Shown here piece by piece: positions 27,365-36,740 of a DNA stretch of 64,000 bases (position 1 is its first letter; every line of letters begins with the position of its first letter). The DNA comes from Candidatus Thalassarchaeum sp. (GTDB lineage: Archaea; Thermoplasmatota; Poseidoniia; Poseidoniales; Thalassarchaeaceae). The stretch lies in contig JADHRW010000001.1 of NCBI GenBank assembly GCA_016777225.1, positions 289,736 to 353,735 on the forward strand. Reading direction: 5' to 3'. Under the pieces are notes generated by a model that was given only the letters and a program-made list of their open reading frames with translations, had not been told where the DNA came from and made no database searches. The translations under genes were made by a program, and so were the position numbers.

Positions 27365-28231
27365 TTATTCGGAAGACCAATTTGGCTTACGACTTTCTAA
27401 AAATGAAGAAAGCCCCTCTTGGCCTTCTTCAGAACCTCTCATTTGACTAGTTTTATCTAATGTCCATTCACGTAATTCTTTATCGCTACCATTCCATCTA
27501 TCAAAAGTTAATGTTAATTTTTTAGCTTCAGCAACGGCCATAGGGCCAGTCGTAAGTACTTCTGAAACAATACTCAATGTGAGATCTGAAAAATTATTAG
27601 GTGATTCGACTATTGAATTAATTAAGCCAATTTCCTTAGCTTCATCGGAGTTAATTTTACTAGCCATCATAGATAATCGACGGAAATTTGAGCTACCTAT
27701 TTTCCTATATACATATGGTCCAATTACTGCAGGTAATATTCCTAGCTTGGCTTCTGATAGAGCAATCCTTGTTTTTGATTCACCTATCACATAATCAAGA
27801 CAAGACACTAGACCTGCACCTCCTCCTAATGCGACCCCTTGGATACATCCAATAGTAAAACATGGATGAGCCCATAATCCATAAAATAATTTATCTAACC
27901 TTTCGGAATCTAATCTATTATCTTCAACTGAGCGGGACCCTGCGTCACGCATCATATTGATATCTGCTCCTGCACAGAAGTGTTTTCCTTCAGCAGTAAG
28001 TACAACAACTCGGAGATATTCTGAATCTTCTGAATCTCTCAAGCAAGAATTTTTTGAGGCACTTCTATCTGTAGTCCATTGAATATTTTGAATTAGTTCA
28101 GCAATTAGTTGTGTATTGAGAGCATTGAAAACTTCGCTACGATTCATATGTATTGTAGCTACATTACCTTGAACTTCAAGCATACATAATTCATTATTAG
28201 GGAATTTATCACTCATTTTCACAACATTCAT
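27365..28231 (-). CDS. Enoyl-CoA hydratase family protein, probable methylglutaconyl-CoA hydratase
   Basis: Crotonase-fold enzyme of 288 residues. HFCAGADINMM is the first oxyanion and CoA segment, and GVALGGGAGLVSCLDYVIG, ALSEAKLGILPAVIGPYV is the second, with the catalytic Glu region. Placed between the two methylcrotonyl-CoA carboxylase genes, it probably hydrates 3-methylglutaconyl-CoA to HMG-CoA, the next step of leucine breakdown. An insertion near residues 55-68 carries extra Ser and Asp. The substrate is a context inference. Confidence 0.87.
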   Translation of the reverse strand: MNVVKMSDKFPNNELCMLEVQGNVATIHMNRSEVFNALNTQLIAELIQNIQWTTDRSASKNSCLRDSEDSEYLRVVVLTAEGKHFCAGADINMMRDAGSRSVEDNRLDSERLDKLFYGLWAHPCFTIGCIQGVALGGGAGLVSCLDYVIGESKTRIALSEAKLGILPAVIGPYVYRKIGSSNFRRLSMMASKINSDEAKEIGLINSIVESPNNFSDLTLSIVSEVLTTGPMAVAEAKKLTLTFDRWNGSDKELREWTLDKTSQMRGSEEGQEGLSSFLESRKPNWSSE

Positions 28232-28240
28232 TTTTCCACT

Positions 28241-29851
28241 TCACATCCTGAATACGCCATATTTCTGATCTGGGAATGGTGCATTTAAACTTGCAGAGAT
28301 ACACAATCCTAGAATGTCTCGTGTATCCCTAGGGTCAATAATACCGTCATCCCATAATCTGGCAGTAGAATAATATGGAGAACCCTCAGTTTCATATTTT
28401 TCAAGAATTGGTTTTCTTAAATTATCAAGTTCATATTCACTCATAGGTGAGAGGTTTTCACGTTCTCTTTGATCCTGCTTAACGGTTGCTAAGACATCAG
28501 CTGCTTGAGGACCTCCCATAACTGAAATTCTAGAGTTAGGCCACATGAAAACAAATCTTGGATCGTATGCTCTACCACACATCCCATAATTTCCAGCACC
28601 ATGTGAACCACCAATTATTACAGTAAACTTAGGAACTGGAACACAGGATACAGCAGTTACTAATTTAGCACCGTCTTTTGCTATACCGCCTGATTCCGCA
28701 TCTCTACCAACCATAAATCCAGTAATATTCTGAAGAAATACTAGAGGTATGCCGCGTTGCCCGCAAAGTTCTACGAAATGGGCACCTTTCAAAGAAGATT
28801 CTGAAAATAATATTCCATTATTAGCAACTATTCCTACAGGGTATCCATGAATTTTAGCAAATCCACAAACTAATGTATTCCCATATCTTTGTTTAAATTC
28901 ATGAAATCTACTTCCATCTACAATTCTGGAAATAACTTCTCTAACATCATATGGAGTACGATTATCATCTGGAATTATTCCCATTAAATCATTAATATCA
29001 TGATTTGGTTCTTCAGAGGGTTCAACATCTAACCTATGTTTTGGTTTTATGTTGAGATTTTCAACAACATTTCGAACCATTCTGAGAGCCTCGGGTTCAT
29101 CCTCAGCAAAATGATCTGCAACTCCTGATTCGCGTGTATGTAAATCAGCACCACCGAGATTTTCTGCAGTTACTTCCTCTCCTGTTGCAGATTTTACTAA
29201 TGGAGGTCCTGCTAAAAATATTGTACCATTTCCTTTGACTATTATTGATTCATCGGACATTGCTGGAATATACGCCCCTCCGGCCGTACAACTTCCTAAT
29301 ACAGCCGCTACTTGCGAAATACCTTTGCTTGAGAGAATTGCTTGATTCCTAAATATTCTACCAAAATGCCCTTTATCAGGAAATACTTCATCTTGCATGG
29401 GTAGGAAAGCACCTCCACTGTCAACAAGATAAATACAAGTTAGATTATTTTCATCTGCAATCTCCTGTGCTCTAATATGTTTCTTTACTGTCAAAGGATA
29501 ATAAGAACCACCTTTAACAGTAGCATCATTCGCAACAAATAGACATTCTTTTCCATGTACAACACCTATTCCTGTAATAATACCAGCAGAGTGGGCTCGG
29601 GAATCATAAAGTCCATTTGCCGCTAAACTAGAAAATTCAAGAAATGGAGTACCTGGATCACAAATTTCTGTAATTCTTTCCCTAGCAAGTAACTTTCCCC
29701 TACCTCTATGGCGAACAACATATTTCTCACCACCTCCTTGTTTAACTTCATTGATTTTTTCTTTCAAAACCTTAACAAGATTAAGATTGAATTCACTCCT
29801 ACGAATAAAATCTTCGCTATTCCGGTCGATACGTGTTGGCAGCCTATCCAT
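28241..29851 (-). CDS. mccB: Methylcrotonyl-CoA carboxylase carboxyltransferase (beta) subunit
   Basis: Transfers the carboxyl group from biotin to 3-methylcrotonyl-CoA. The assignment to MCC rather than propionyl-CoA carboxylase rests on [65 protein letters not shown] and a C-terminus GVFRM, all typical of MccB. The start at the ATG at 29851 ([15 protein letters not shown]) matches other MccB N-termini; a TTG at 29887 would add 12 residues. First gene of the four-gene operon. Confidence 0.93.
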   Translation of the reverse strand: MDRLPTRIDRNSEDFIRRSEFNLNLVKVLKEKINEVKQGGGEKYVVRHRGRGKLLARERITEICDPGTPFLEFSSLAANGLYDSRAHSAGIITGIGVVHGKECLFVANDATVKGGSYYPLTVKKHIRAQEIADENNLTCIYLVDSGGAFLPMQDEVFPDKGHFGRIFRNQAILSSKGISQVAAVLGSCTAGGAYIPAMSDESIIVKGNGTIFLAGPPLVKSATGEEVTAENLGGADLHTRESGVADHFAEDEPEALRMVRNVVENLNIKPKHRLDVEPSEEPNHDINDLMGIIPDDNRTPYDVREVISRIVDGSRFHEFKQRYGNTLVCGFAKIHGYPVGIVANNGILFSESSLKGAHFVELCGQRGIPLVFLQNITGFMVGRDAESGGIAKDGAKLVTAVSCVPVPKFTVIIGGSHGAGNYGMCGRAYDPRFVFMWPNSRISVMGGPQAADVLATVKQDQRERENLSPMSEYELDNLRKPILEKYETEGSPYYSTARLWDDGIIDPRDTRDILGLCISASLNAPFPDQKYGVFRM

Positions 29852-29921
29852 ATCTCTCAACTCTCCAGAAGGCATTCGAACTTTCAATTGAATGGGTTCA
29901 TATTCATAAATTTGTTCAATC

Positions 29922-31196
29922 TTACACGCCGAGTACTGCTCTTCCTACATCACGCAATCCAGGAGCCATTCCAACTACCATCATAGCCAAACCAATCAAT
30001 AATCGTAAATGCCTCTGCCTATGTTCAAAATTTGCTATAGTAAAGAAATATAATATAAAACCTGCTAAAATAATCTTAATGAATGTAAAACCAAAAGCAT
30101 TACCAAATAATTGGATTACTTTATCAGACAAAACATGCTTTTCGGTATACCCAAGATATTCGAGCCCAATAGCAGTCGCTATACCATCAAGAATTTGCCC
30201 TGCTACTGCAAGAAATACTACTGGAGATGCAAATGCAGCTCTTGTACGATATTTTTCCATCAAATCTTTTTCCGAACTTTGCGATTCTAAATAATCATCT
30301 TCAGTCATTCCAGGAGGTAAAACTCCAGAAATCATACCATGAGAATTTAAAATTTCAACCGATTCTTTGCCAAAATTATACATTTGCCAACAAAGAATAG
30401 CGGGCATTCCAATTACAAATATTAGAGGCCACAGAGTCAATTGAGATTCATCTACACTTAACGAGTAAGAACAAATCGCTCCAAGAAATATCATTGTTCC
30501 TCCAAAACCATTGAGATATACGGACCTTTGAATCGTAGTAAAGTTGTCAAGTGAATTACCGAGAATCTGTGGTAAAAAAATACCAATTATACCGAAGAGT
30601 GCTAAGGTTTCTAAACCGATACTACCTTGTGTAGCATTTGAAATAGAATAAGAATACAATATAAATTGAGCCAGAATAAGAACATTTGCCAACGAATCTA
30701 CTTTTGCAGATTTATCTGATTCTGAAATACTAGAGTTATTAGATATCGAATAACCGAAGGCGCCTGAAAGAATTACCCATCCTGCAGTTTGAAAATGAAC
30801 ACCGGGACTAACGAAAAAAGGTGATAAAAGACTATCAAACATTTGAGCGTCTTCAACAACCTCTCCTGTTACTGCCCATAATACAAAAGGAAAAAGTGCA
30901 ATTATTGTGTTATCACTTCCATCTACCCCAATACGACGTAACCATCCAGATAATGCCAAAACAAACATTCCTAATACAACAGCATAGGTTACCGTATTCA
31001 CAAAATTATATCCTGAATCACCAGTTGATTCTCCACTTATAGGGTCTAAATAATATTTATAAATAGCATTTGTTAAGCCATTATCAAAATTCATTTGATC
31101 TAATGCTAGACCTAAAAATAGTAATCCGCCAACAACATATAGAAGATTTATCGACCATCGTTCGTAGTCTTCCATCTCTTCGAGTAGATTAGACAT
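29922..31196 (-). CDS. DUF63 family multi-pass membrane protein
   Basis: 424 residues with about ten membrane helices. [20 protein letters not shown], an [18 protein letters not shown] segment and [25 protein letters not shown] match the euryarchaeal DUF63 family, whose function is not known. It sits between the MCC operon and the KH gene, on the same strand as both. Confidence 0.82.
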   Translation of the reverse strand: MSNLLEEMEDYERWSINLLYVVGGLLFLGLALDQMNFDNGLTNAIYKYYLDPISGESTGDSGYNFVNTVTYAVVLGMFVLALSGWLRRIGVDGSDNTIIALFPFVLWAVTGEVVEDAQMFDSLLSPFFVSPGVHFQTAGWVILSGAFGYSISNNSSISESDKSAKVDSLANVLILAQFILYSYSISNATQGSIGLETLALFGIIGIFLPQILGNSLDNFTTIQRSVYLNGFGGTMIFLGAICSYSLSVDESQLTLWPLIFVIGMPAILCWQMYNFGKESVEILNSHGMISGVLPPGMTEDDYLESQSSEKDLMEKYRTRAAFASPVVFLAVAGQILDGIATAIGLEYLGYTEKHVLSDKVIQLFGNAFGFTFIKIILAGFILYFFTIANFEHRQRHLRLLIGLAMMVVGMAPGLRDVGRAVLGV

Positions 31197-31250
31197 GATA
31201 CTCCCAAACAGACTTCTCGCTTAGGTATAACGCTTTTACAGTTAGAAAAA

Positions 31251-31985
31251 TCACTCTTCTTCATAAACGATTTTCTCATCTTCTGCAAGTTTCATCATTT
31301 CAGTAATTGCATCCTCATCTAATGGATCAACCTGAGAATTGGTGAATCTTCTTTCTCTACGACGACGAGCATCAGCTAAACTTGGAACCAAAGTCTCAAA
31401 TGCAGAATTGTCAACAGTTACTTTTTCTTCATGTGTTTCTAAACTGTAAGTGCGAATTCTTTGACGCTTACGATCTTGTTCCAAGCCAAATAAGACGGTT
31501 CCATGTTCAGAACCCTGTAGTATTCCCTCTATGGCGGGTGTTGCTAAAGCCAGTGATTCTTGATCACCTATTACTAAAACAGTAGAACCATATATCGCCA
31601 TTTCAGTTCCAGTCAGCTCTTCAATTAGACTTCTTATGCGTCCATTTGTTCCGATTAGTCTACTACGCATTCTTCTAGTTTGATTGGGCTGTCTACCAAC
31701 CCATTCTCGAATATCATACATTCTCAAAAATACTTCATCTTCCAGTAGTTGGACCGCTCTTTGCGGTGCTAATCCTCTTCCTATTGCAAATATTACATCT
31801 GGAAGTTTCATTTTTATTATAGGGTCAGAAACTTCATCTTCTGGCCAAATAACGCTAACATCGCCTGAATTGGATTCAATGTGTAACGATGCACCACATG
31901 CGTCCTCTATCATTTTTCTAGTTGAACCGCGCTTTCCAATGAGTACCGCGATACGATTTTTAGGAATTCGAGCCAAGTGCTCCAT
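31251..31985 (-). CDS. KH-domain ribosome-assembly protein, Pno1/Dim2-like
   Basis: RNA-binding protein with two KH domains: IPKNRIAVLIGKRGSTRKMIE (about 7-75) and SRLIGTNGRIRSLIEELTG (about 105-175), each with the GxxG loop. Such archaeal proteins are homologues of eukaryotic Pno1/Dim2, which bind the 3' end of small-subunit rRNA during maturation. A charged C-terminal tail of about 60 residues is unassigned. Third gene of the aIF1A-Rio1-KH cluster, a long-conserved archaeal arrangement; 25 bases follow Rio1. Confidence 0.9.
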   Translation of the reverse strand: MEHLARIPKNRIAVLIGKRGSTRKMIEDACGASLHIESNSGDVSVIWPEDEVSDPIIKMKLPDVIFAIGRGLAPQRAVQLLEDEVFLRMYDIREWVGRQPNQTRRMRSRLIGTNGRIRSLIEELTGTEMAIYGSTVLVIGDQESLALATPAIEGILQGSEHGTVLFGLEQDRKRQRIRTYSLETHEEKVTVDNSAFETLVPSLADARRRRERRFTNSQVDPLDEDAITEMMKLAEDEKIVYEEE

Positions 31986-32010
31986 GATTTATGCGAGTAG
32001 ACTTACTGTT

Positions 32011-32895
32011 TTAATCTCCGCCTGAAAGAGGAGGTAACGTGGGCACTGGATCTTCTAAAACACGAAGTAAACTTTCTCCTAAATCTGCATTATATCCTTG
32101 TCTATTAATCCATTGAACTAATCTTGTAACATCTCTAACAAGAAATTCTTCAGAATGAGGATGTTGCTTTGTCACACTCTGTCCTACATCTATAACCCAA
32201 GGTTCACCATCTTTCCATAAGATATTGTATTCTGAAAAATCAGCATGAACTAATTCAGCAGTTTGCCAGTTTATAGCCAAAAAGTCAAGTAAATCTTCGA
32301 ATACTTCATATGGTTCATCAATGGTTATATCTTTCAGTCTAGGACTTACTCCATCACCTTCTCCTAAATATTCCATGATTAATACATTTTTAAGATTAGA
32401 AATTGGTCGAGGGACCCTGAGCCCATATTTTCTCATCCTCTTAAGATTCCTGAACTCTTTTCTAACCCAAATATTAACTAATTGTCGATGCCTTCTAGAA
32501 AGGCCACCAAATCTAGGATCGCCATCAATATATTTGGCCAATCCTTTGAATACAGCATTAGTTGTGTGGAATATCTTAACTGCTACAGGACCATGATTTG
32601 AGGTGGCATGAAAAACATGAGCTTCTTTACCTCTAGCAATTGGATAGTCAAGTGTTTCAATGTCTCCTTTTTGCATTAGTTTATGCAGTGCCATTAAAGT
32701 TGATTTATCAAAAACTGCATCAAATACTCTACGATCTACCCAATCATATGTCCCTTTACCTAAAACACCTTGAAGTCCATCTTCAATATCAGAGAACATT
32801 TTATTAAATCTTGGATCAGATAACCATTCGTGTTTCTTCTCACCCCTCATTATAGCGTCGAGGTCGGGTAAATCCCAATCCTCTGAATCAGACAT
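32011..32895 (-). CDS. rio1: RIO1-type serine/threonine protein kinase
   Basis: Atypical kinase or ATPase for small-subunit maturation. The RIO domain (about 70-280) shows ARGKEAHVFHAT as a P-loop-like segment, VKIFHTT with the ATP-site Lys, LVHADFSEYNILW as catalytic loop and WVIDVGQSV as metal-binding Asp. GLSRRHRQLVNIWVRKEFRNLKRM is the RIO1 flexible-loop region. Four bases from the aIF1A stop. Confidence 0.95.
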   Translation of the reverse strand: MSDSEDWDLPDLDAIMRGEKKHEWLSDPRFNKMFSDIEDGLQGVLGKGTYDWVDRRVFDAVFDKSTLMALHKLMQKGDIETLDYPIARGKEAHVFHATSNHGPVAVKIFHTTNAVFKGLAKYIDGDPRFGGLSRRHRQLVNIWVRKEFRNLKRMRKYGLRVPRPISNLKNVLIMEYLGEGDGVSPRLKDITIDEPYEVFEDLLDFLAINWQTAELVHADFSEYNILWKDGEPWVIDVGQSVTKQHPHSEEFLVRDVTRLVQWINRQGYNADLGESLLRVLEDPVPTLPPLSGGD

Positions 32896-32899
32896 GATT

Positions 32900-33412
32900 T
32901 CACCCGAAGAAAGAATCTATATCGTCATCATTAGAAGTTGTTTCAGTATATACTGGCTTTTCATCAGCAATAGTTTCTTCTTCATCCTCAGTTACTTCTT
33001 CAGTGATTTTTTCATCTATGACTACTTTAGTAGCCTCTGAAACATCTTCTGACATTCCAAATAGATCGACAATATCTGGAAGTACTCCTTTTCGAGATAA
33101 GTACAAAGATTGGGTTTTAGTATATCTCATTACAACATTCGCCTTTGCATCTTGGAAATCCCAAGGTTGTATAACGATTAAATCACCTTCTCTAACCCAT
33201 TGTCGGCGGCGCATTTTACCAGGGATACGAGCAAGACGACTATCGCCATCTTCACAGACAGCCCGAACTCTTCTTCCACCAAGTATTTGATCTGCAATTG
33301 CAAACATTTCGTTTACCTTACGGTTAGGCAGAGGTACACGAATTTTATCGCCACCTCCGGATTCTAACCTAGCTAAAAGCTCAGCATCAACCTTCTCCTC
33401 TCTACGAGCCAT
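32900..33412 (-). CDS. Translation initiation factor aIF1A with long acidic tail
   Basis: S1/OB-fold factor that promotes start-codon scanning and A-site occupancy. IRVPLPNRKVNEMFAIADQILGG, VRAVCEDGDSRLARIPGKMRRR and VREGDLIVIQPWDF cover the core (about 20-110). The archaeal factor is usually about 100-110 residues; here about 60 acidic residues follow (Glu/Asp-rich, 112-170), recalling the acidic tail of eukaryotic eIF1A. First gene of the cluster. Confidence 0.95.
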   Translation of the reverse strand: MARREEKVDAELLARLESGGGDKIRVPLPNRKVNEMFAIADQILGGRRVRAVCEDGDSRLARIPGKMRRRQWVREGDLIVIQPWDFQDAKANVVMRYTKTQSLYLSRKGVLPDIVDLFGMSEDVSEATKVVIDEKITEEVTEDEEETIADEKPVYTETTSNDDDIDSFFG

Positions 33413-33456
33413 GGTTCCCGGTCTAGCGTCACCTATGTGAATGTGAGCCTTGTAAC

Positions 33457-35145
33457 TCAGTTAGAGATAAAAGAATCCACAGCATCATTGACCATTTGTA
33501 ATAGTGAATCACTAAGGGGTCCTATTCCTATAATTACAGTAAGTAATGCACAGAGAACTATTGCTATTCTCAGACTAAATGCATCTTTCATTGGCTTAGT
33601 ATTTTCAGGTTCTTCAAAGAACATAACTAGCCCTATTCTTAGATAGTAGAACATAGATAGAGCTGAGTTCAAAACTATAGCAAATGCTAACCAAAATACT
33701 GGTTCAACACTAATCAGCCAGTCCATCACTGAAGATACATCGGAAGCCCCAGTTCCTGCAGAAATATTCACTATTCCATTAATCATCAAGAATTTTGATA
33801 GGAATCCAGATAATGGAGGGACACCAGCTAACGATAGCATAAACAAAAACATTGAACCAGCAATTAATGGCTCTCTTCTAGCTAAGCCATGAAGATCTTC
33901 TAATTGGTGACTACGACCCTCTGTTTCAAGCAGAGAGAGAACAAGGAATGCACCAAATTTGAATACGACTAGAACAACTAGATGGAAAATAATTGCAGTT
34001 AATACAAGTTTCATTGCTTCTTCTGATGCTAATCCACTACCTATGGCTGCTAAACCTGCCAACATGTAACCTGCATGAGCGACACTTGAATAAGCAAGGA
34101 TTCTCTTTGGATTAGTACTGGTTAGGGCGGCAAGGTTACCCCAAGTCATTGTCACAATAGAAATTATAGCTATTGTACTAAACCAGAATGCCTCACCTGA
34201 ATCAGGCATAGTTACTGTGATTAAAATTCGCATTAGAGCGACAAAACCCATGGCCTTAGAAGCCGTTGCTAAAAGTCCTGCAACAGGAGAAGATGCACCT
34301 GAATAAGCATCAGGGGCGGCAAGATGGAAAGGAGCTGCCCCTACTTTGAAACCAAATGCAACCAACATTAGACCGACAGCAATTCCTGCAATAGGATCTA
34401 TTGTTTCAGACTCCATCCATTTCGATGAAAGAGCATCTAAAGAAAGATCTCCACTCCATAAATAAAGCAGTGACATACCATATATTCCAACTGCTGAAGC
34501 GACTGACCCGACAATGAAATATTTCATTCCAGCCTCTCCACCAACTTTGGTTTCCTTGTGGAAAGCAACGAGAATATAAGATGAAAGTGATGCTAATTCA
34601 ATACAAACGAAAAGCATGAATAAATGAGTCGCCATTGACATTAGGCTCATACCAAGTCCGACCATTATCAGAATAATATGAAAATCTACTTGACGGCGAT
34701 TATCAATCAATGCGTCTATCTTTTTTGTTGTAATAGTTTCAGAATCATTATCAGTAGGGACTTTTAGATTAGTTCTGGCAGGAATCCGATGTGTGGTTGC
34801 AATAGTTGCTAGAATTAATGCTGCCGTGAATATTAATGTAAATATTCGACTGAAAGCGGTTACTTCTAATGTATCTCCTACATTACCATATGAAGTTTGT
34901 ATTAATCCGAAAAAGAATGCAGCAGAGAAAATAAGTAATGATACCTGATTGGGTAACTTAGGATTACTTGTTAACTTGAAACGATTACCTCCAATCAATA
35001 TTGGAACTTTGATTCTTGATAATGGTATTCTAAAAGTTGCATCTCCAAAATTGGGAATTAGTATTATTGCAATGAGCCCAACTAACATTATTAATTCAGG
35101 AATAATTAATTCCGCTTCTGCTGTATCTAAAGGTAAATAACTCAT
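33457..35145 (-). CDS. nuoN: Complex I subunit NuoN-like
   Basis: Antiporter-like proton-pumping subunit, 562 residues with about 14 membrane helices and a hydrophilic insertion near 115-145. TKVGGEAGMKYFIVGSVASAVG holds the conserved Lys of the pump, and AAPFHLAAPDAYSGASSPVAGLLATASKAMGF is the NuoN signature. Last gene of the complex I operon; its start overlaps the nuoM stop. Confidence 0.95.
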   Translation of the reverse strand: MSYLPLDTAEAELIIPELIMLVGLIAIILIPNFGDATFRIPLSRIKVPILIGGNRFKLTSNPKLPNQVSLLIFSAAFFFGLIQTSYGNVGDTLEVTAFSRIFTLIFTAALILATIATTHRIPARTNLKVPTDNDSETITTKKIDALIDNRRQVDFHIILIMVGLGMSLMSMATHLFMLFVCIELASLSSYILVAFHKETKVGGEAGMKYFIVGSVASAVGIYGMSLLYLWSGDLSLDALSSKWMESETIDPIAGIAVGLMLVAFGFKVGAAPFHLAAPDAYSGASSPVAGLLATASKAMGFVALMRILITVTMPDSGEAFWFSTIAIISIVTMTWGNLAALTSTNPKRILAYSSVAHAGYMLAGLAAIGSGLASEEAMKLVLTAIIFHLVVLVVFKFGAFLVLSLLETEGRSHQLEDLHGLARREPLIAGSMFLFMLSLAGVPPLSGFLSKFLMINGIVNISAGTGASDVSSVMDWLISVEPVFWLAFAIVLNSALSMFYYLRIGLVMFFEEPENTKPMKDAFSLRIAIVLCALLTVIIGIGPLSDSLLQMVNDAVDSFISN

Positions 35146-36740
35146 GGTTTGACCCCCTGATTAATTATTGCTTCAAGTAATATTTCTTGAATAAATTCAG
35201 TAGACCAATCAGACATCATATCGAAGAATAAGAAAGGGAATATACCAAACAAGACGGTAAGTATTCCAAGAATAAACATACTTGTATTTTCATGCCATGT
35301 TATATCTCGAGGTTCCTCACCATGTAATGACTCGGGAAGAATACCGTGATGTCTATCATTAGATTCAAAGATTGTTCTTTGCATAGAATTGAGATAATAT
35401 ACTGCAGTAATAATTAGTGTTAATGCAGGTAAAAGAACCCACCAACCAAAACTCATCCAGAAGGCAATCAGTATTGCAACCTCTGCAACGAAGCCTGCTA
35501 GTAAAGGAAGACCAAGGCTTGCCATCCAACCTAGCATCATATGAGCAGCTAAGTAAGGCGAATGATGCGCAATACCCCTCATAGAACCAATTTCTAGAGT
35601 ATGATAATGATGTTTGAAAGCTCCTGCTACAGCGAATAATAGAGGACTGATAATTCCGTGAGCAAACATCATGAATAGTGCACCTGCAATTCCTAAAGGT
35701 TGCATTGTAGCAATTCCCAAGAATATCAATCCCATATGAGATACTGATGAATATGCAACCATTCTCTTGAGATTTGTTTGACCCATACAAACCCAAGCCC
35801 CATAGACTAAACTAGACATTCCAAGAATAACTAACAATGGAATGAATACTACAGTAGATTCAGGGAATAAAGAAACTGCAACTCTCAAGAAACCATATGC
35901 CCCCATCTTCAACATTACACCGGCTAATAGCATAGATCCAGCAGTAGGTGCCTGTACGTGAGCATCTGGTAGCCAAGTATGGACGGGAACGCTTGGCATC
36001 TTAGTTGCAAAACCGATTAATAATAAAATCCATACTAGATGTCTCAAGCCTTCAGATTGTATCATGTCACTATTCATTTCTATAAGGTTGAAATGATGCC
36101 CAGTAATTGAACCAGATACTCCTGATATATCACCAGTATGGAAGTACATAATGAGTATTCCAATTAGCATTACTACACTTGCAGTGAATGTATAGATGAA
36201 GAATTTCATAGATGCATATTTTCTATCATCTCCACCCCAAACTAATATTAAGAAGAACATTGGTATTAGAGTCATTTCCCAAAATACATAGAATACGAAT
36301 AAATCTAGAGCTACGAATACCCCAAGCAAAGCACCCTCCATAACTAATATTAAGGGATGGAAAATATGTCCTTTCTTCGCATCCCATTCAACTAACATAG
36401 AAAGTGGGATTAGTAAAGCGGTTAACCAAACCATTGGTAAAGAAAGAGCATCAACACCTACTATCCATGAAACACCAATGGAAGAAATCAAAGTTACTGG
36501 TTCATCGTTCATCAATTGGTATTCGCCCATGTTAATGTTCAACCAATCAATACCACCAAAGTTCTCGAAAGCGAGGTATGTTGCAAAAACAAATAACCCC
36601 ATTGAAACACCAAAACTAATATTACGAGAAACTTTACGAAGAGTTTCTGCAAAATTTTGAGGAAGTAACTGAGGTAATACCAAAAGAAGTAAACCTACAC
36701 CAAGTGGAGTTAAGGTCAGTATTGTTAAAGGGTCGCTCAA
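35142..36740 (-). CDS. nuoM: Complex I subunit NuoM-like
   Basis: Proton-pumping antiporter-like subunit of 532 residues, about 14 helices. LILVWGGDDRKYASMKFFIYT holds a conserved Lys, and FATKMPSVPVHTWLPDAHVQAPTAGSMLLAGVMLKMG is the family signature. Overlaps nuoL and nuoN by four bases at each end, showing tight translational coupling. Confidence 0.96.
   Translation of the reverse strand: MSDPLTILTLTPLGVGLLLLVLPQLLPQNFAETLRKVSRNISFGVSMGLFVFATYLAFENFGGIDWLNINMGEYQLMNDEPVTLISSIGVSWIVGVDALSLPMVWLTALLIPLSMLVEWDAKKGHIFHPLILVMEGALLGVFVALDLFVFYVFWEMTLIPMFFLILVWGGDDRKYASMKFFIYTFTASVVMLIGILIMYFHTGDISGVSGSITGHHFNLIEMNSDMIQSEGLRHLVWILLLIGFATKMPSVPVHTWLPDAHVQAPTAGSMLLAGVMLKMGAYGFLRVAVSLFPESTVVFIPLLVILGMSSLVYGAWVCMGQTNLKRMVAYSSVSHMGLIFLGIATMQPLGIAGALFMMFAHGIISPLLFAVAGAFKHHYHTLEIGSMRGIAHHSPYLAAHMMLGWMASLGLPLLAGFVAEVAILIAFWMSFGWWVLLPALTLIITAVYYLNSMQRTIFESNDRHHGILPESLHGEEPRDITWHENTSMFILGILTVLFGIFPFLFFDMMSDWSTEFIQEILLEAIINQGVKP

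Noticed and set aside
35365..35796. 143-codon minus-strand frame within nuoM
   Set aside because: Same strand, other frame of a gene with full NuoM signatures.
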